7,176 nucleotides of DNA from an uncultured Ruminococcus sp. (lineage in GTDB: Bacteria > Bacillota > Clostridia > Oscillospirales > Ruminococcaceae), in NCBI GenBank assembly GCA_947177345.1, contig CAMWUB010000068.1, positions 1 to 7,176 on the forward strand, in the 5' to 3' direction. The notes beneath the pieces are model-generated. The model worked only from the letters and a program-made list of their open reading frames with translations, was not told the origin of the DNA and did no database searches. The position numbers were made by a program, and so were the translations under genes. Positions 1 to 5,925 of the stretch are shown piece by piece. How positions within the stretch are numbered: position 1 is the stretch's first letter; the number at the start of each line of letters is the position of its first letter.

Positions 1-2
1 TA

Positions 3-284
3 TTATTTCAGATGCGTTTCAAGGATATTCTTCAGTGCCGAGGCTGACCCTGAATGTGAACGCTCCACACGTACCGGCAGACCTTTTGTTTCGCTTATCG
101 CACACCTCGCCATTTTATGCGACATTGTACCGGTAAACATTACAAGCAAATCCGGATTTCCTATCTGCTTTTTAAGATTCGTTTTCATATGCGTGAACAC
201 TTTCGCCGTACATTTATATTGTTCGCAGATTTCCTTGTAAGTTCTTACCATACAATCGTTACCACCTAAAATTACAATACTCAT
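3..284 (-). CDS. DUF2325 family protein, small and uncharacterised
   Basis: A complete 93-residue protein that I recognise as a DUF2325 protein; its biochemical function is not established. Seen in the sequence: an N-terminal beta strand leading into Gly-Gly-Asn-Asp (residues 7-10), a central strand with 'LLVMFTGTMSHKM' (about 46-58), and a Ser-rich C-terminal block 'RSHSGSASAL' (about 75-84). These three blocks are the usual landmarks of the family and give an alternating alpha/beta, Rossmann-like pattern. No membrane segment or signal peptide is visible. The ATG at 284 is supported by a perfect AGGAGGT Shine-Dalgarno sequence 6 nt upstream. The gene has its own promoter and a DtxR-like operator, and is separated from the preceding operon by a terminator. 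In clostridia such genes may sit near iron-uptake genes (from memory, not verifiable here); the downstream gene lies outside the window. Confidence 0.88.
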   Translation of the reverse strand: MSIVILGGNDCMVRTYKEICEQYKCTAKVFTHMKTNLKKQIGNPDLLVMFTGTMSHKMARCAISETKGLPVRVERSHSGSASALKNILETHLK

Positions 285-290
285 TTTTTT

Positions 291-297
291 ACCTCCT
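291..297 (-). promoter_or_regulatory. Strong ribosome binding site of the DUF2325 gene
   Basis: AGGAGGT on the minus strand, followed by six A residues and the ATG at 284. It is a full Shine-Dalgarno match at good spacing and fixes the start codon. The operator dyad begins only two bases upstream, so a repressor bound there would sit almost against this site. Confidence 0.9.
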
Positions 298-298
298 G

Positions 299-332
299 AG
301 TTAGTTTTCGCTAATATTAGTATACACTAACT
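299..332 (-). promoter_or_regulatory. Dyad operator: two TTAG-N6-CTAA boxes, DtxR/IdeR-like
   Basis: The 34 bp are symmetric about the centre: AGTTAGT (299-305), 5 nt, the perfect palindrome CTAATATTAG (311-320), 5 nt, ACTAACT (326-332). The same bases read as two tandem TTAG-N6-CTAA boxes, at 301-314 and 317-330, offset by 16 bp. The core of the known DtxR/IdeR operator is TTAG-GTTAGC-CTAA, which has the same TTAG-N6-CTAA frame. The element covers the -10 box and the predicted transcription start, a position suited to repression. The identity of the regulator and metal is inferred; another dimeric repressor with a similar half-site is possible. Confidence 0.65.
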
Positions 333-347
333 TTTATAAAAAGTCAA
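319..347 (-). promoter_or_regulatory. Sigma-A-type promoter of the DUF2325 gene
   Basis: On the minus strand the -35 box is TTGACT (347-342), the spacer is 17 bp and the -10 box is TATACT (324-319). Each hexamer differs from consensus by one base, so a strong promoter is expected. Transcription should begin near 312, giving a leader of roughly 28 nt with no room for a riboswitch. The -10 box lies inside the DtxR-like dyad. Confidence 0.85.
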
Positions 348-368
348 GTAATGTTATCTCCGTGCAAC

Positions 369-403
369 AAAAAAACACCTTTCTTTATGAAAAGGCGTTT
401 TTT
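369..403 (-). terminator. Intrinsic terminator ending the comEC-to-membrane-protein operon
   Basis: On the minus strand the stem is CGCCTTTTC / GAAAGGTG (one bulged T, one G-U pair) around an ATAAA loop. A-T pairs extend it at the base, and a run of seven T follows (375-369). It starts about 12 nt after the stop codon of the membrane protein gene. The other strand also ends in a T run but carries an A-C mismatch in the stem, and no gene points that way, so the minus-strand reading is preferred. Between it and the next promoter nothing else is visible. Confidence 0.88.
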
Positions 404-415
404 GTATTTCGTATG

Positions 416-955
416 TTATTTTTTTCGTTTCAGACGTGGCATTAATTTTTTTCTGTACATATGATTACACATATCAAGATTGAGGTCATACATCACGAAA
501 ATAAAATTACATAGTCCTAACATGATATAACTTCCGTATCTGCCTATCTCGTCAAACTCCTCTAACATCTGGTCAAGTCCGAAAATATAGACCGTCACGA
601 AAAAATACGATACCGCACATATATTGAATACCGCAAGTTTTATGAAATTCCTGAAAAACCGGCTTTTTATCCTGTCAAGATAGAATTTTATAATCGGATA
701 ATGTCCGAAAAGCATTATAAAAATCAATGACGCTTCCTTATCAAACGTTATGAAAAGTGACAGCAAGCCTACTGCTATATACGTCAGCCACGCCCAGCCG
801 GTATTTACCTCGACGGCTATTATCATCATGAGTACTCCGGCAATCATCGGCAATAATAAATATAATGCCGGTATTATTCCGGCGAAAAACATAGCGGTCA
901 GGCATAATGCCGATACTATCCCACCAAGTGCTACACGATAACTTAAATCTCTCAT
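416..955 (-). CDS. Small polytopic membrane protein, function unknown
   Basis: A 179-residue, strongly hydrophobic protein that I cannot assign to a characterised family. About six membrane segments can be drawn (roughly residues 10-30, 32-50, 54-71, 74-88, 104-126 and 138-158). There is a short acidic stretch before the last one (LEEFDEIGR, about 131-139) and a very basic C-terminus rich in Lys and Arg. The basic 'KFYLDRIKSRFFR' loop (about 90-102) is probably cytoplasmic. The general look resembles small clostridial membrane proteins annotated as hypothetical or loosely as S-component-like; that resemblance is weak. The ATG overlaps the dehydrogenase stop codon as ATGA and no good Shine-Dalgarno precedes it, so translation probably depends on coupling. 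It is the last gene of the operon, just before the terminator. Confidence 0.8.
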   Translation of the reverse strand: MRDLSYRVALGGIVSALCLTAMFFAGIIPALYLLLPMIAGVLMMIIAVEVNTGWAWLTYIAVGLLSLFITFDKEASLIFIMLFGHYPIIKFYLDRIKSRFFRNFIKLAVFNICAVSYFFVTVYIFGLDQMLEEFDEIGRYGSYIMLGLCNFIFVMYDLNLDMCNHMYRKKLMPRLKRKK

Positions 956-1701
956 AGTTTGGCTTTCTGTACGTTATAGACTATCGCTGATAAAATTCTT
1001 TCCGGTACGAAACGCTGACCAAATGCACATACTTTAGTACTTAGAGACGGTAAAGCGAAAAATTTTCCCTGAAAAAGTTTTTTCAATCCGTATTCCGCAA
1101 CGTATTCCGCCGAGACCGGTTTTACACTGAAATCAACTCCTGCTCTGTTATTGAAATCTGTGTTGACTGGTCCGGGGCATAATACAGTTATCTTTATATT
1201 CGATTTTTCACGCCTTAACTCCTCGTATATCGCCGACGAAAGTCTGATAACATAATTCTTTGAGGCATAGTAAGATGACATCAATGCACCTGTCATAAAT
1301 CCGGCAACTGATGCAACATTCAATATATATCCGCTATCACGTTTCCGGAAATCACGTAGGAAAAGTTTAGTCAGTATATGGAGTGCTGTTATATTCAGGT
1401 CAATCATGGAAATTTCATTTTCAAGGTCAGTTTCGTGAAACTTTCCGAATATTCCGTAACCGGCATTATTTACAAGTAAATCAATATTCTTATCCTTACA
1501 GAAATCATATACTTTAAATACTTCCTTTCTTTCGGACAAGTCAGCCGTTATGATTTCAGTATTTCCGCCGAAATATTTCCTTAATTTTCTGAGTACTTTT
1601 TCATTCCTGCCGGTCAGAATCAAATCCCAGCCACGTCGGTGAAGATTCATGGCTATAGCCTTTCCGATACCCGAAGTAGCTCCGGTTACTAATGCTTTCA
1701 T
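952..1701 (-). CDS. Short-chain dehydrogenase/reductase (classical SDR)
   Basis: A 249-residue, full-length classical SDR, expected to be a soluble NAD(P)-dependent oxidoreductase acting on a carbonyl or hydroxyl group; the substrate cannot be told. Seen: the cofactor loop TGATSGIG (residues 6-13), Arg32 in 'LTGRN', Asp54-Leu55, the NNAG motif (78-81), and the catalytic set Asn103, Ser131, Tyr144 and Lys148 (YASK). Ser131 lies 13 residues before Tyr144, as is standard. 'CPGPVNTDF' follows at about 175-183. The Arg directly after the second beta strand favours NADP(H); this is inference. All catalytic residues are present, unlike in its two upstream neighbours. The ATG at 1701 has an AAAGGA-type site about 10 nt upstream and lies 18 nt after the DHHW-family stop codon. 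The gene overlaps the next one by 4 nt. It may modify a precursor used by the neighbouring membrane proteins, but that is speculative. Confidence 0.92.
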   Translation of the reverse strand: MKALVTGATSGIGKAIAMNLHRRGWDLILTGRNEKVLRKLRKYFGGNTEIITADLSERKEVFKVYDFCKDKNIDLLVNNAGYGIFGKFHETDLENEISMIDLNITALHILTKLFLRDFRKRDSGYILNVASVAGFMTGALMSSYYASKNYVIRLSSAIYEELRREKSNIKITVLCPGPVNTDFNNRAGVDFSVKPVSAEYVAEYGLKKLFQGKFFALPSLSTKVCAFGQRFVPERILSAIVYNVQKAKL

Positions 1702-1719
1702 AATAATAAATTCCTTTCG

Positions 1720-2856
1720 TTATTTGTTTATGAAGTCAAATAAATTTTCATTGTCCATACTCTCTATACCGAACAGAAATAAAGTCTGTTCATAATTATC
1801 GGGATTTATAAAACTACTCAATGGCTTTTCCATGTGTTCCGGAGATATTACGGCAATTTCGCTGTAATGCTGTATCAGAAACTGTATGAAACAATCTGCA
1901 TAACTGTCTTTTATAAGAAGCAGTTTCTTTTCATTGTTTACGGAAGTCTTTATCCTGATAAAAGGCTCTTCAGTACCGAGGTACATTCTGTACATATCAC
2001 CGCTTTCAAGAAACTTTTCGTCATTGAGTGTTTTTCTGTAAGTCATACCGTTATTACAGTAAGCTGTACAGCTTGTAACTTCCGCACCGACGGAATAGCT
2101 ATAAATATCAAGTATATCCGATTTAGTACCATTATAAAGACATCTGTTATACAGATTGCCCCTGAAGTCACTGGTGATATGATTTATAGTGTATTTATCA
2201 TATGAAGACGGTCTGAAACCGAGTTTCTGAATGACCGTCTTATATACGTAATAAGCTCCGTAACTCGTAAGTCTGGTATCGTTCCGGTAGTAGATGTAGT
2301 TATCACTTAGCATACGGAGTATATTATATGTATCAATAGTCCGTATGCCGTCGGTGAGATTATCATATAAAAAATCTATCTGATTTCTTTCGGGATTTGT
2401 CATGAGATATTCAGGGAGTTTATCGCCGTATATTCCGGAAGTTGTAGGTATCGCCGTAAAATATGCCGTCCCGATATAATTTCCGAAAAATTTATTTACA
2501 GCCTCGATATTTTTCTTTGAAATCTCCCGTGATGATACTTCAGTGTCAAGAAGTCTGTTACTGTCCATGTATACACCGTTTATAATTTTTCCGCCTGTAT
2601 ATGAATTTATATCCGCCTGTGCAGATACCCATTTTTCACGCCGGAAAAAGTGGTCTGTAATATACTGATTAAGTTGTTTTCCGTAACTTCCGTCGGTAAG
2701 TGCGGAAAATGATATTTCCGGAAAAGTTGCAAGATTTCTGTTTTCTTTCAATGAAAAATCATCTTTTTTTCCGGTCAATGTGAATATGAATCCGGCTATA
2801 AGTATCGTTAAAATTATGAAAGCCGTAATTTTTCCGGATATTTCAGAAATTTTCAT
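1720..2856 (-). CDS. DHHW/AlgX-like membrane-anchored protein with a lost DHHW motif
   Basis: A 378-residue protein of the DHHW family, the extracytoplasmic SGNH-like partners of MBOAT proteins, related in role to AlgX/AlgJ in polysaccharide O-acetylation. Seen: a single N-terminal membrane segment (about 12-28) with no cleavage site, so a signal anchor with the rest outside. The family entry block 'ENRNLATFPE' (38-47) and 'ITDHFFRREKW' (66-76) follow. The region that normally reads Asp-His-His-Trp-Thr is here Asp193-Thr194-Arg195-Leu196-Thr197, followed by the normal 'SYGAYY'. The nucleophile block 'KDSYADCF' with Ser318 is kept. In AlgX the Asp and the His two residues on form the triad with Ser; here that His position is Arg195. 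The codons confirm the reading and there is no frameshift. A strong site (AGGGAG, 8 nt) precedes the ATG, which lies 16 nt after the MBOAT stop. Family membership is fairly sure; activity is doubtful. Confidence 0.85.
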   Translation of the reverse strand: MKISEISGKITAFIILTILIAGFIFTLTGKKDDFSLKENRNLATFPEISFSALTDGSYGKQLNQYITDHFFRREKWVSAQADINSYTGGKIINGVYMDSNRLLDTEVSSREISKKNIEAVNKFFGNYIGTAYFTAIPTTSGIYGDKLPEYLMTNPERNQIDFLYDNLTDGIRTIDTYNILRMLSDNYIYYRNDTRLTSYGAYYVYKTVIQKLGFRPSSYDKYTINHITSDFRGNLYNRCLYNGTKSDILDIYSYSVGAEVTSCTAYCNNGMTYRKTLNDEKFLESGDMYRMYLGTEEPFIRIKTSVNNEKKLLLIKDSYADCFIQFLIQHYSEIAVISPEHMEKPLSSFINPDNYEQTLFLFGIESMDNENLFDFINK

Positions 2857-2872
2857 GAAAAGAACTCCCTTT

Positions 2873-4252
2873 CTAAAGTCTGATTATATATAGTTCCGAA
2901 CTTCCTGTATATGAAATAAGTGCTGTACATATAACAAGCATCAGAAGCGTAACAACCGGAGATATTATTTCAATTGCATATTTTATATAATTTTTTCCGG
3001 AACGCATTACCATATTTCTGAAAAGACCTGTAGCACAATACGTACATATAAGCAGAAGTACTAAATAATATTTGAGCAGGTATAATGTAAGCGAATCCGC
3101 AAATATACCGTTCCCACCAAGCATAGCCAACAGATAATTTACGGAATAATGTATATTTTCTCCGGAAAGAAATACCATAAATATTATAGTTACCAGATAT
3201 GTATAAATTATCCCTGTTATTTTCAGAATCTTCAACTGACGGATATATTTTTCAGATACCAGCGTCAGACCGATTACTCCGCCCCATACGAATCCGTTTA
3301 TATCAAATCTGTACCACATTCCGATACAGCACCATGCTATCACGAAAATTATTTTTCTGTATATCCGGTTTCCGCATACCTCATACATAGGCTTTAATAT
3401 ATACCGTCTGAACCAGTATATTACCTGTATATGCCAGTTGGAATAAAAATCACGTATACTGTTACTGAATATCGGATAATTGAAACTGTTCGGAAATCTG
3501 AACCCGAAACAATAACCGATTCCTTTTCCCATATCCGCCATACCTGCAAGTGTAAAATAAAGACTTAATATATATGCTATCATTCCGAGCCATGCATTTA
3601 CTGCTGACATCTCCCATATATCCACGCTTCTGACCGCCATATATAACATATACATTGTATCACCGGCGATTACTTTTTCAGTAAGTCCCTTTACAAAAAT
3701 AGCAAGTCCATTACCGATTTCAGTTACAGTTATTTTTCGGTCGTTCAGCATACGGCGGAATGTATTATATCTTATGACCGGTCGCATTATTATCGCCGGA
3801 AACATCATCATATACAACGAAAATTTTATAATATCGTATTCCGCTCGTATACAATTCCGGTATATATCCGTAATATAGCTTATAGCCGTAAGTGTCAGGA
3901 ACGATACACCTACCGGAAAAAATACGTCAGGTATCTTCAATCTGTCCCTGAAAATATCAAGAAAATCTGTCCGGAACATAAGAAAAATAATCGTATCTGC
4001 TATAATTCCGGTAAACAACATCACCGACTGTATTAATTTCCTGCTCCGGAATCTGTCGATTAAAATTCCGGTAAGATAATTTATCAGAGTATAGATTACT
4101 ATAAATTCAAGAAATCTTAAACTGTTCATGATACAGAAAATCATACTCAATATCAACAGTGATATATTTTTCAGCTTTAACGGAGTTATCCAATAAATTA
4201 CAAGCGATACCGGCAGAAATCCATATATAAATAACAGACTGCTATATGTCAT
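2873..4252 (-). CDS. MBOAT-family membrane protein lacking the catalytic His
   Basis: A 459-residue polytopic protein, the usual length for AlgI/DltB-type membrane-bound O-acyltransferases, which pass acyl groups across the membrane for polysaccharide modification. Family landmarks seen: 'FPVGVSFLTLTAISYITDIYR' split over residues 112-132, 'FNYPIFSNSIRDFY' (257-270), and Trp273-His274-Ile matching the conserved 'RWHIS'. About eleven membrane segments are plausible. Key sites differ. The family 'GLWHG' is here Gly311-Met312-Trp313-Tyr314-Arg315, so the His that is catalytic in AlgI and DltB is Tyr. 'AGP' before the re-entrant region is Met-Arg-Pro (156-158), and the 'PLGG' motif is replaced by Pro-Met-Tyr-Glu (288-291). 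The frame is intact. The ATG overlaps the upstream stop as ATGA with GGAGGT 5 nt upstream. Its neighbour, the DHHW-like protein, also lost catalytic residues. Either a pseudo-enzyme pair or altered chemistry; not a frameshifted pseudogene. Confidence 0.88.
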   Translation of the reverse strand: MTYSSLLFIYGFLPVSLVIYWITPLKLKNISLLILSMIFCIMNSLRFLEFIVIYTLINYLTGILIDRFRSRKLIQSVMLFTGIIADTIIFLMFRTDFLDIFRDRLKIPDVFFPVGVSFLTLTAISYITDIYRNCIRAEYDIIKFSLYMMMFPAIIMRPVIRYNTFRRMLNDRKITVTEIGNGLAIFVKGLTEKVIAGDTMYMLYMAVRSVDIWEMSAVNAWLGMIAYILSLYFTLAGMADMGKGIGYCFGFRFPNSFNYPIFSNSIRDFYSNWHIQVIYWFRRYILKPMYEVCGNRIYRKIIFVIAWCCIGMWYRFDINGFVWGGVIGLTLVSEKYIRQLKILKITGIIYTYLVTIIFMVFLSGENIHYSVNYLLAMLGGNGIFADSLTLYLLKYYLVLLLICTYCATGLFRNMVMRSGKNYIKYAIEIISPVVTLLMLVICTALISYTGSSELYIIRL

Positions 4253-4839
4253 TCTGTACCTCCGAGATTTTTAACATATTCCGAAAGTTCCTGACTGGTC
4301 ATCATTGTATTGAGTACCTCTATAAGCGAACCGGTTGACATTATGGACGGCAAATCAAGACTTTTCTGTAAATTTTCACGTAATTGCCGACTGTTTTTTC
4401 CACCTGATAATCCTAACTCATAAAGCGTATATTTTGTTATATCTTTTTTCCGTGTGATTTCTTCGGAATGTATTCCGGATTTTTCAAATGATTTTATTAA
4501 AATATCCTTGTTGATACCCTCAACGCCTAACTTACCCTCCGCTGATGGCTTTTCCTTGCGTTTTTCCTTGCCGAAAATATCAGGTATATAGACGTTAATT
4601 ATCTGACCGTCTTTGACAGCTCCCTTTATATAGCCTCGTATCTTACGCCCTGCACTGTCCGAATCAGTAAGAATTATTATACCTGTTTTCCGTGCGTAGT
4701 ATCGTATTAATGCAAGTTTTTCGCTGTCCTTGAAAATCCGGAAACCGTCTGTCACTATTATTACGGCATCTACCACTGAGGAAAGTTTTATTTTATCGTA
4801 TTTTCCTTCGACTATTATCGCCTGATTAATTTTTATCAT
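4249..4839 (-). CDS. TOPRIM RNase M5-like protein (DUF4093 type)
   Basis: A 196-residue soluble protein of the RNase M5 (RnmV)-like family. RNase M5 matures 5S rRNA in Bacillus; whether this clostridial form does the same is not known. Seen: the TOPRIM glutamate in 'VEGKYDK' (Glu11), the metal-binding Asp-Ser-Asp at 59-61 in 'ILTDSDSAGRKIR', and a family-typical 'GKLGVEGI' block (102-109) after a Lys-rich linker. The C-terminal part (about 110-196) is helical and fits the DUF4093 region. All acidic TOPRIM residues are kept. The length is close to that of Bacillus RNase M5. Bacillus rnmV sits next to ksgA, whereas here the gene follows holA by 10 nt. The start ATG has GGAGG only 4 nt upstream, slightly short spacing. 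The gene's last codons (Gly-Gly-Thr) carry the ribosome binding site of the MBOAT gene. I leave the symbol blank because orthology to rnmV is not certain. Confidence 0.85.
   Translation of the reverse strand: MIKINQAIIVEGKYDKIKLSSVVDAVIIVTDGFRIFKDSEKLALIRYYARKTGIIILTDSDSAGRKIRGYIKGAVKDGQIINVYIPDIFGKEKRKEKPSAEGKLGVEGINKDILIKSFEKSGIHSEEITRKKDITKYTLYELGLSGGKNSRQLRENLQKSLDLPSIMSTGSLIEVLNTMMTSQELSEYVKNLGGTE
4258..4263 (-). promoter_or_regulatory. Ribosome binding site of the MBOAT gene inside the upstream gene
   Basis: GGAGGT on the minus strand, 5 nt before the MBOAT ATG. It forms the Gly-Gly codons at the end of the RNase M5-like gene, and the stop and start codons overlap as ATGA. The arrangement supports the chosen MBOAT start and indicates coupled translation of the two genes. 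Confidence 0.85.
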
Positions 4840-4849
4840 ATAGCCTCCG

Positions 4850-5911
4850 TTATTTAGTCATGAGCATTTCCGTAACAGCCTGCTCCAGTACTATTTTTTC
4901 GTCTGTAGCCGTCGAATTGAGTTTCACGGCGGTATCACGCAGAATTTTTATACACGCTCTTATACGTGTGGTACTCATACGGGAACTGTCACGGAATGCA
5001 TTTTTTACTTTAAACTCCCATACATACGAATAATCACCCATAACGTCCGGAACACCTTTACCAGCATTTCTGGCACATGATGCCCTGTACATATCAAGAA
5101 ACGAATTTGTTATATTAGCAAGTACACTACCTCGATTATTTTTATCGGTCATGAGTTCGTTGAGGGCGTTAAATGCTGACTGTCTGTTAAATGATGCAAC
5201 TGCATCGGCAAGCTGAAAGACTGTAATATTAGTCTGTCTGTGTACAAGAAGTTCAATCATTTCACGAGTTATTTTCCTTCCCTGAGCATACGAACATAAT
5301 TTATTTATTTCGTTCTCGACTGTAAGAACATCATACAGACACATATCAGCGAGTTCATAAGCATCAGTTTTTGAAATGGACGCTCCACCGGCTGAAACTC
5401 CGGATAAAATAAAATCGGTCATTTCTTTCTGTGATAACAGACCCATTTCACATACAGTACCGTTTTTCGCTACAAAATCGGCGAGTTTCTTGTTTTTATC
5501 GGTAATTTTACCCTTTTTAGTCTTTACTTCAAAGCCGGTAACATTGAATATTACTACAGTAGTCGGCGGAATATATTTCAGAATTTCAAGAAGTTTTTTA
5601 TTTAAAGTATCGGCTGTCTGACCACGCATTTCCTCACGAGGCTTTTCGCAGTCATAATCATTTATCAGAATACAGTTATATTCCGACATCATGGGCATTA
5701 TCTGTATAGTATCATTCAGTTCCGAAAAATCAAGTTTTTTGCCGTTGAATCTCGTAAGTGAAAAATCTTCATTTTCCCCGACGGTTGCTTTTATAATCTG
5801 TCTGGTAAGTTTCTGTACACCTGTTGTATTCTGTCCGTATATATAGTAAAGATTGTTAATATCTCCGTTTTTCAGATTTTTTTCAATAGTTTTGTTGTCT
5901 GTGGACGGCAT
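4850..5911 (-). CDS. holA: DNA polymerase III, delta subunit
   Basis: A 353-residue protein, close to the usual length of HolA, the clamp-loader subunit that opens the beta sliding clamp during replication. Seen: an N-terminal region with 'LYYIYGQNTTGVQKL' (21-35), the degenerate Walker-A-like position typical of delta, which does not need ATP binding. 'CILINDYD' (80-87) and 'TTVVIFNV' (117-124) are the core strands. A middle helical domain runs about 158-225 ('LLSQKEMTDFI', 'LTVENEINKLCSYA'). The C-terminal collar domain is marked by 'VFQLADAVASFNRQSAFNALNELM', split across about 231-254. 'WEFKVKNAF' (298-306) matches the family's usual motif near the C-terminus. The start is fixed by a GAGGTGA site 7 nt upstream that overlaps the comEC stop. 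The comEC–holA order is common in Firmicutes, which supports the call. Confidence 0.92.
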   Translation of the reverse strand: MPSTDNKTIEKNLKNGDINNLYYIYGQNTTGVQKLTRQIIKATVGENEDFSLTRFNGKKLDFSELNDTIQIMPMMSEYNCILINDYDCEKPREEMRGQTADTLNKKLLEILKYIPPTTVVIFNVTGFEVKTKKGKITDKNKKLADFVAKNGTVCEMGLLSQKEMTDFILSGVSAGGASISKTDAYELADMCLYDVLTVENEINKLCSYAQGRKITREMIELLVHRQTNITVFQLADAVASFNRQSAFNALNELMTDKNNRGSVLANITNSFLDMYRASCARNAGKGVPDVMGDYSYVWEFKVKNAFRDSSRMSTTRIRACIKILRDTAVKLNSTATDEKIVLEQAVTEMLMTK

Positions 5912-5918
5912 AAAAAAA

Positions 5919-5925
5919 TCACCTC
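5919..5925 (-). promoter_or_regulatory. holA ribosome binding site overlapping the comEC stop codon
   Basis: GAGGTGA on the minus strand; its last three bases are the TGA stop of comEC. Seven T-rich bases separate it from the holA ATG. Ribosomes finishing comEC sit on this site, so holA translation is probably coupled to comEC, and the start at 5911 is well supported. Confidence 0.85.

Noticed and set aside
299..332. The AT-rich dyad as a transcription terminator
   Set aside because: Its arms are interrupted by unpaired 5-nt segments, it is very AT-rich, no T run follows in either direction, and it sits on the -10 box of a good promoter, which fits an operator better.
285..415. A riboswitch or small RNA in the only sizeable intergenic gap
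   Set aside because: The gap is fully explained by a terminator, a promoter, an operator dyad and a ribosome binding site. The predicted leader is about 28 nt, too short for a riboswitch.
1834..2205. A 123-codon open frame on the plus strand opposite the DHHW-like gene
   Set aside because: It lies wholly antisense to a well-supported gene, has no Shine-Dalgarno sequence or family likeness, and its composition looks like a frame shadow. The same applies to the other plus-strand frames at 750-941, 3149-3397, 3199-3390, 5376-5621, 5853-6152, 6327-6545 and 6583-6765.
1720..4252. MBOAT and DHHW-like genes as plain pseudogenes
   Set aside because: No stop, frameshift or truncation exists in either gene, lengths are normal, and the ribosome binding sites are good. 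Only active-site positions differ, so 'pseudogene' is not supported by the sequence alone.
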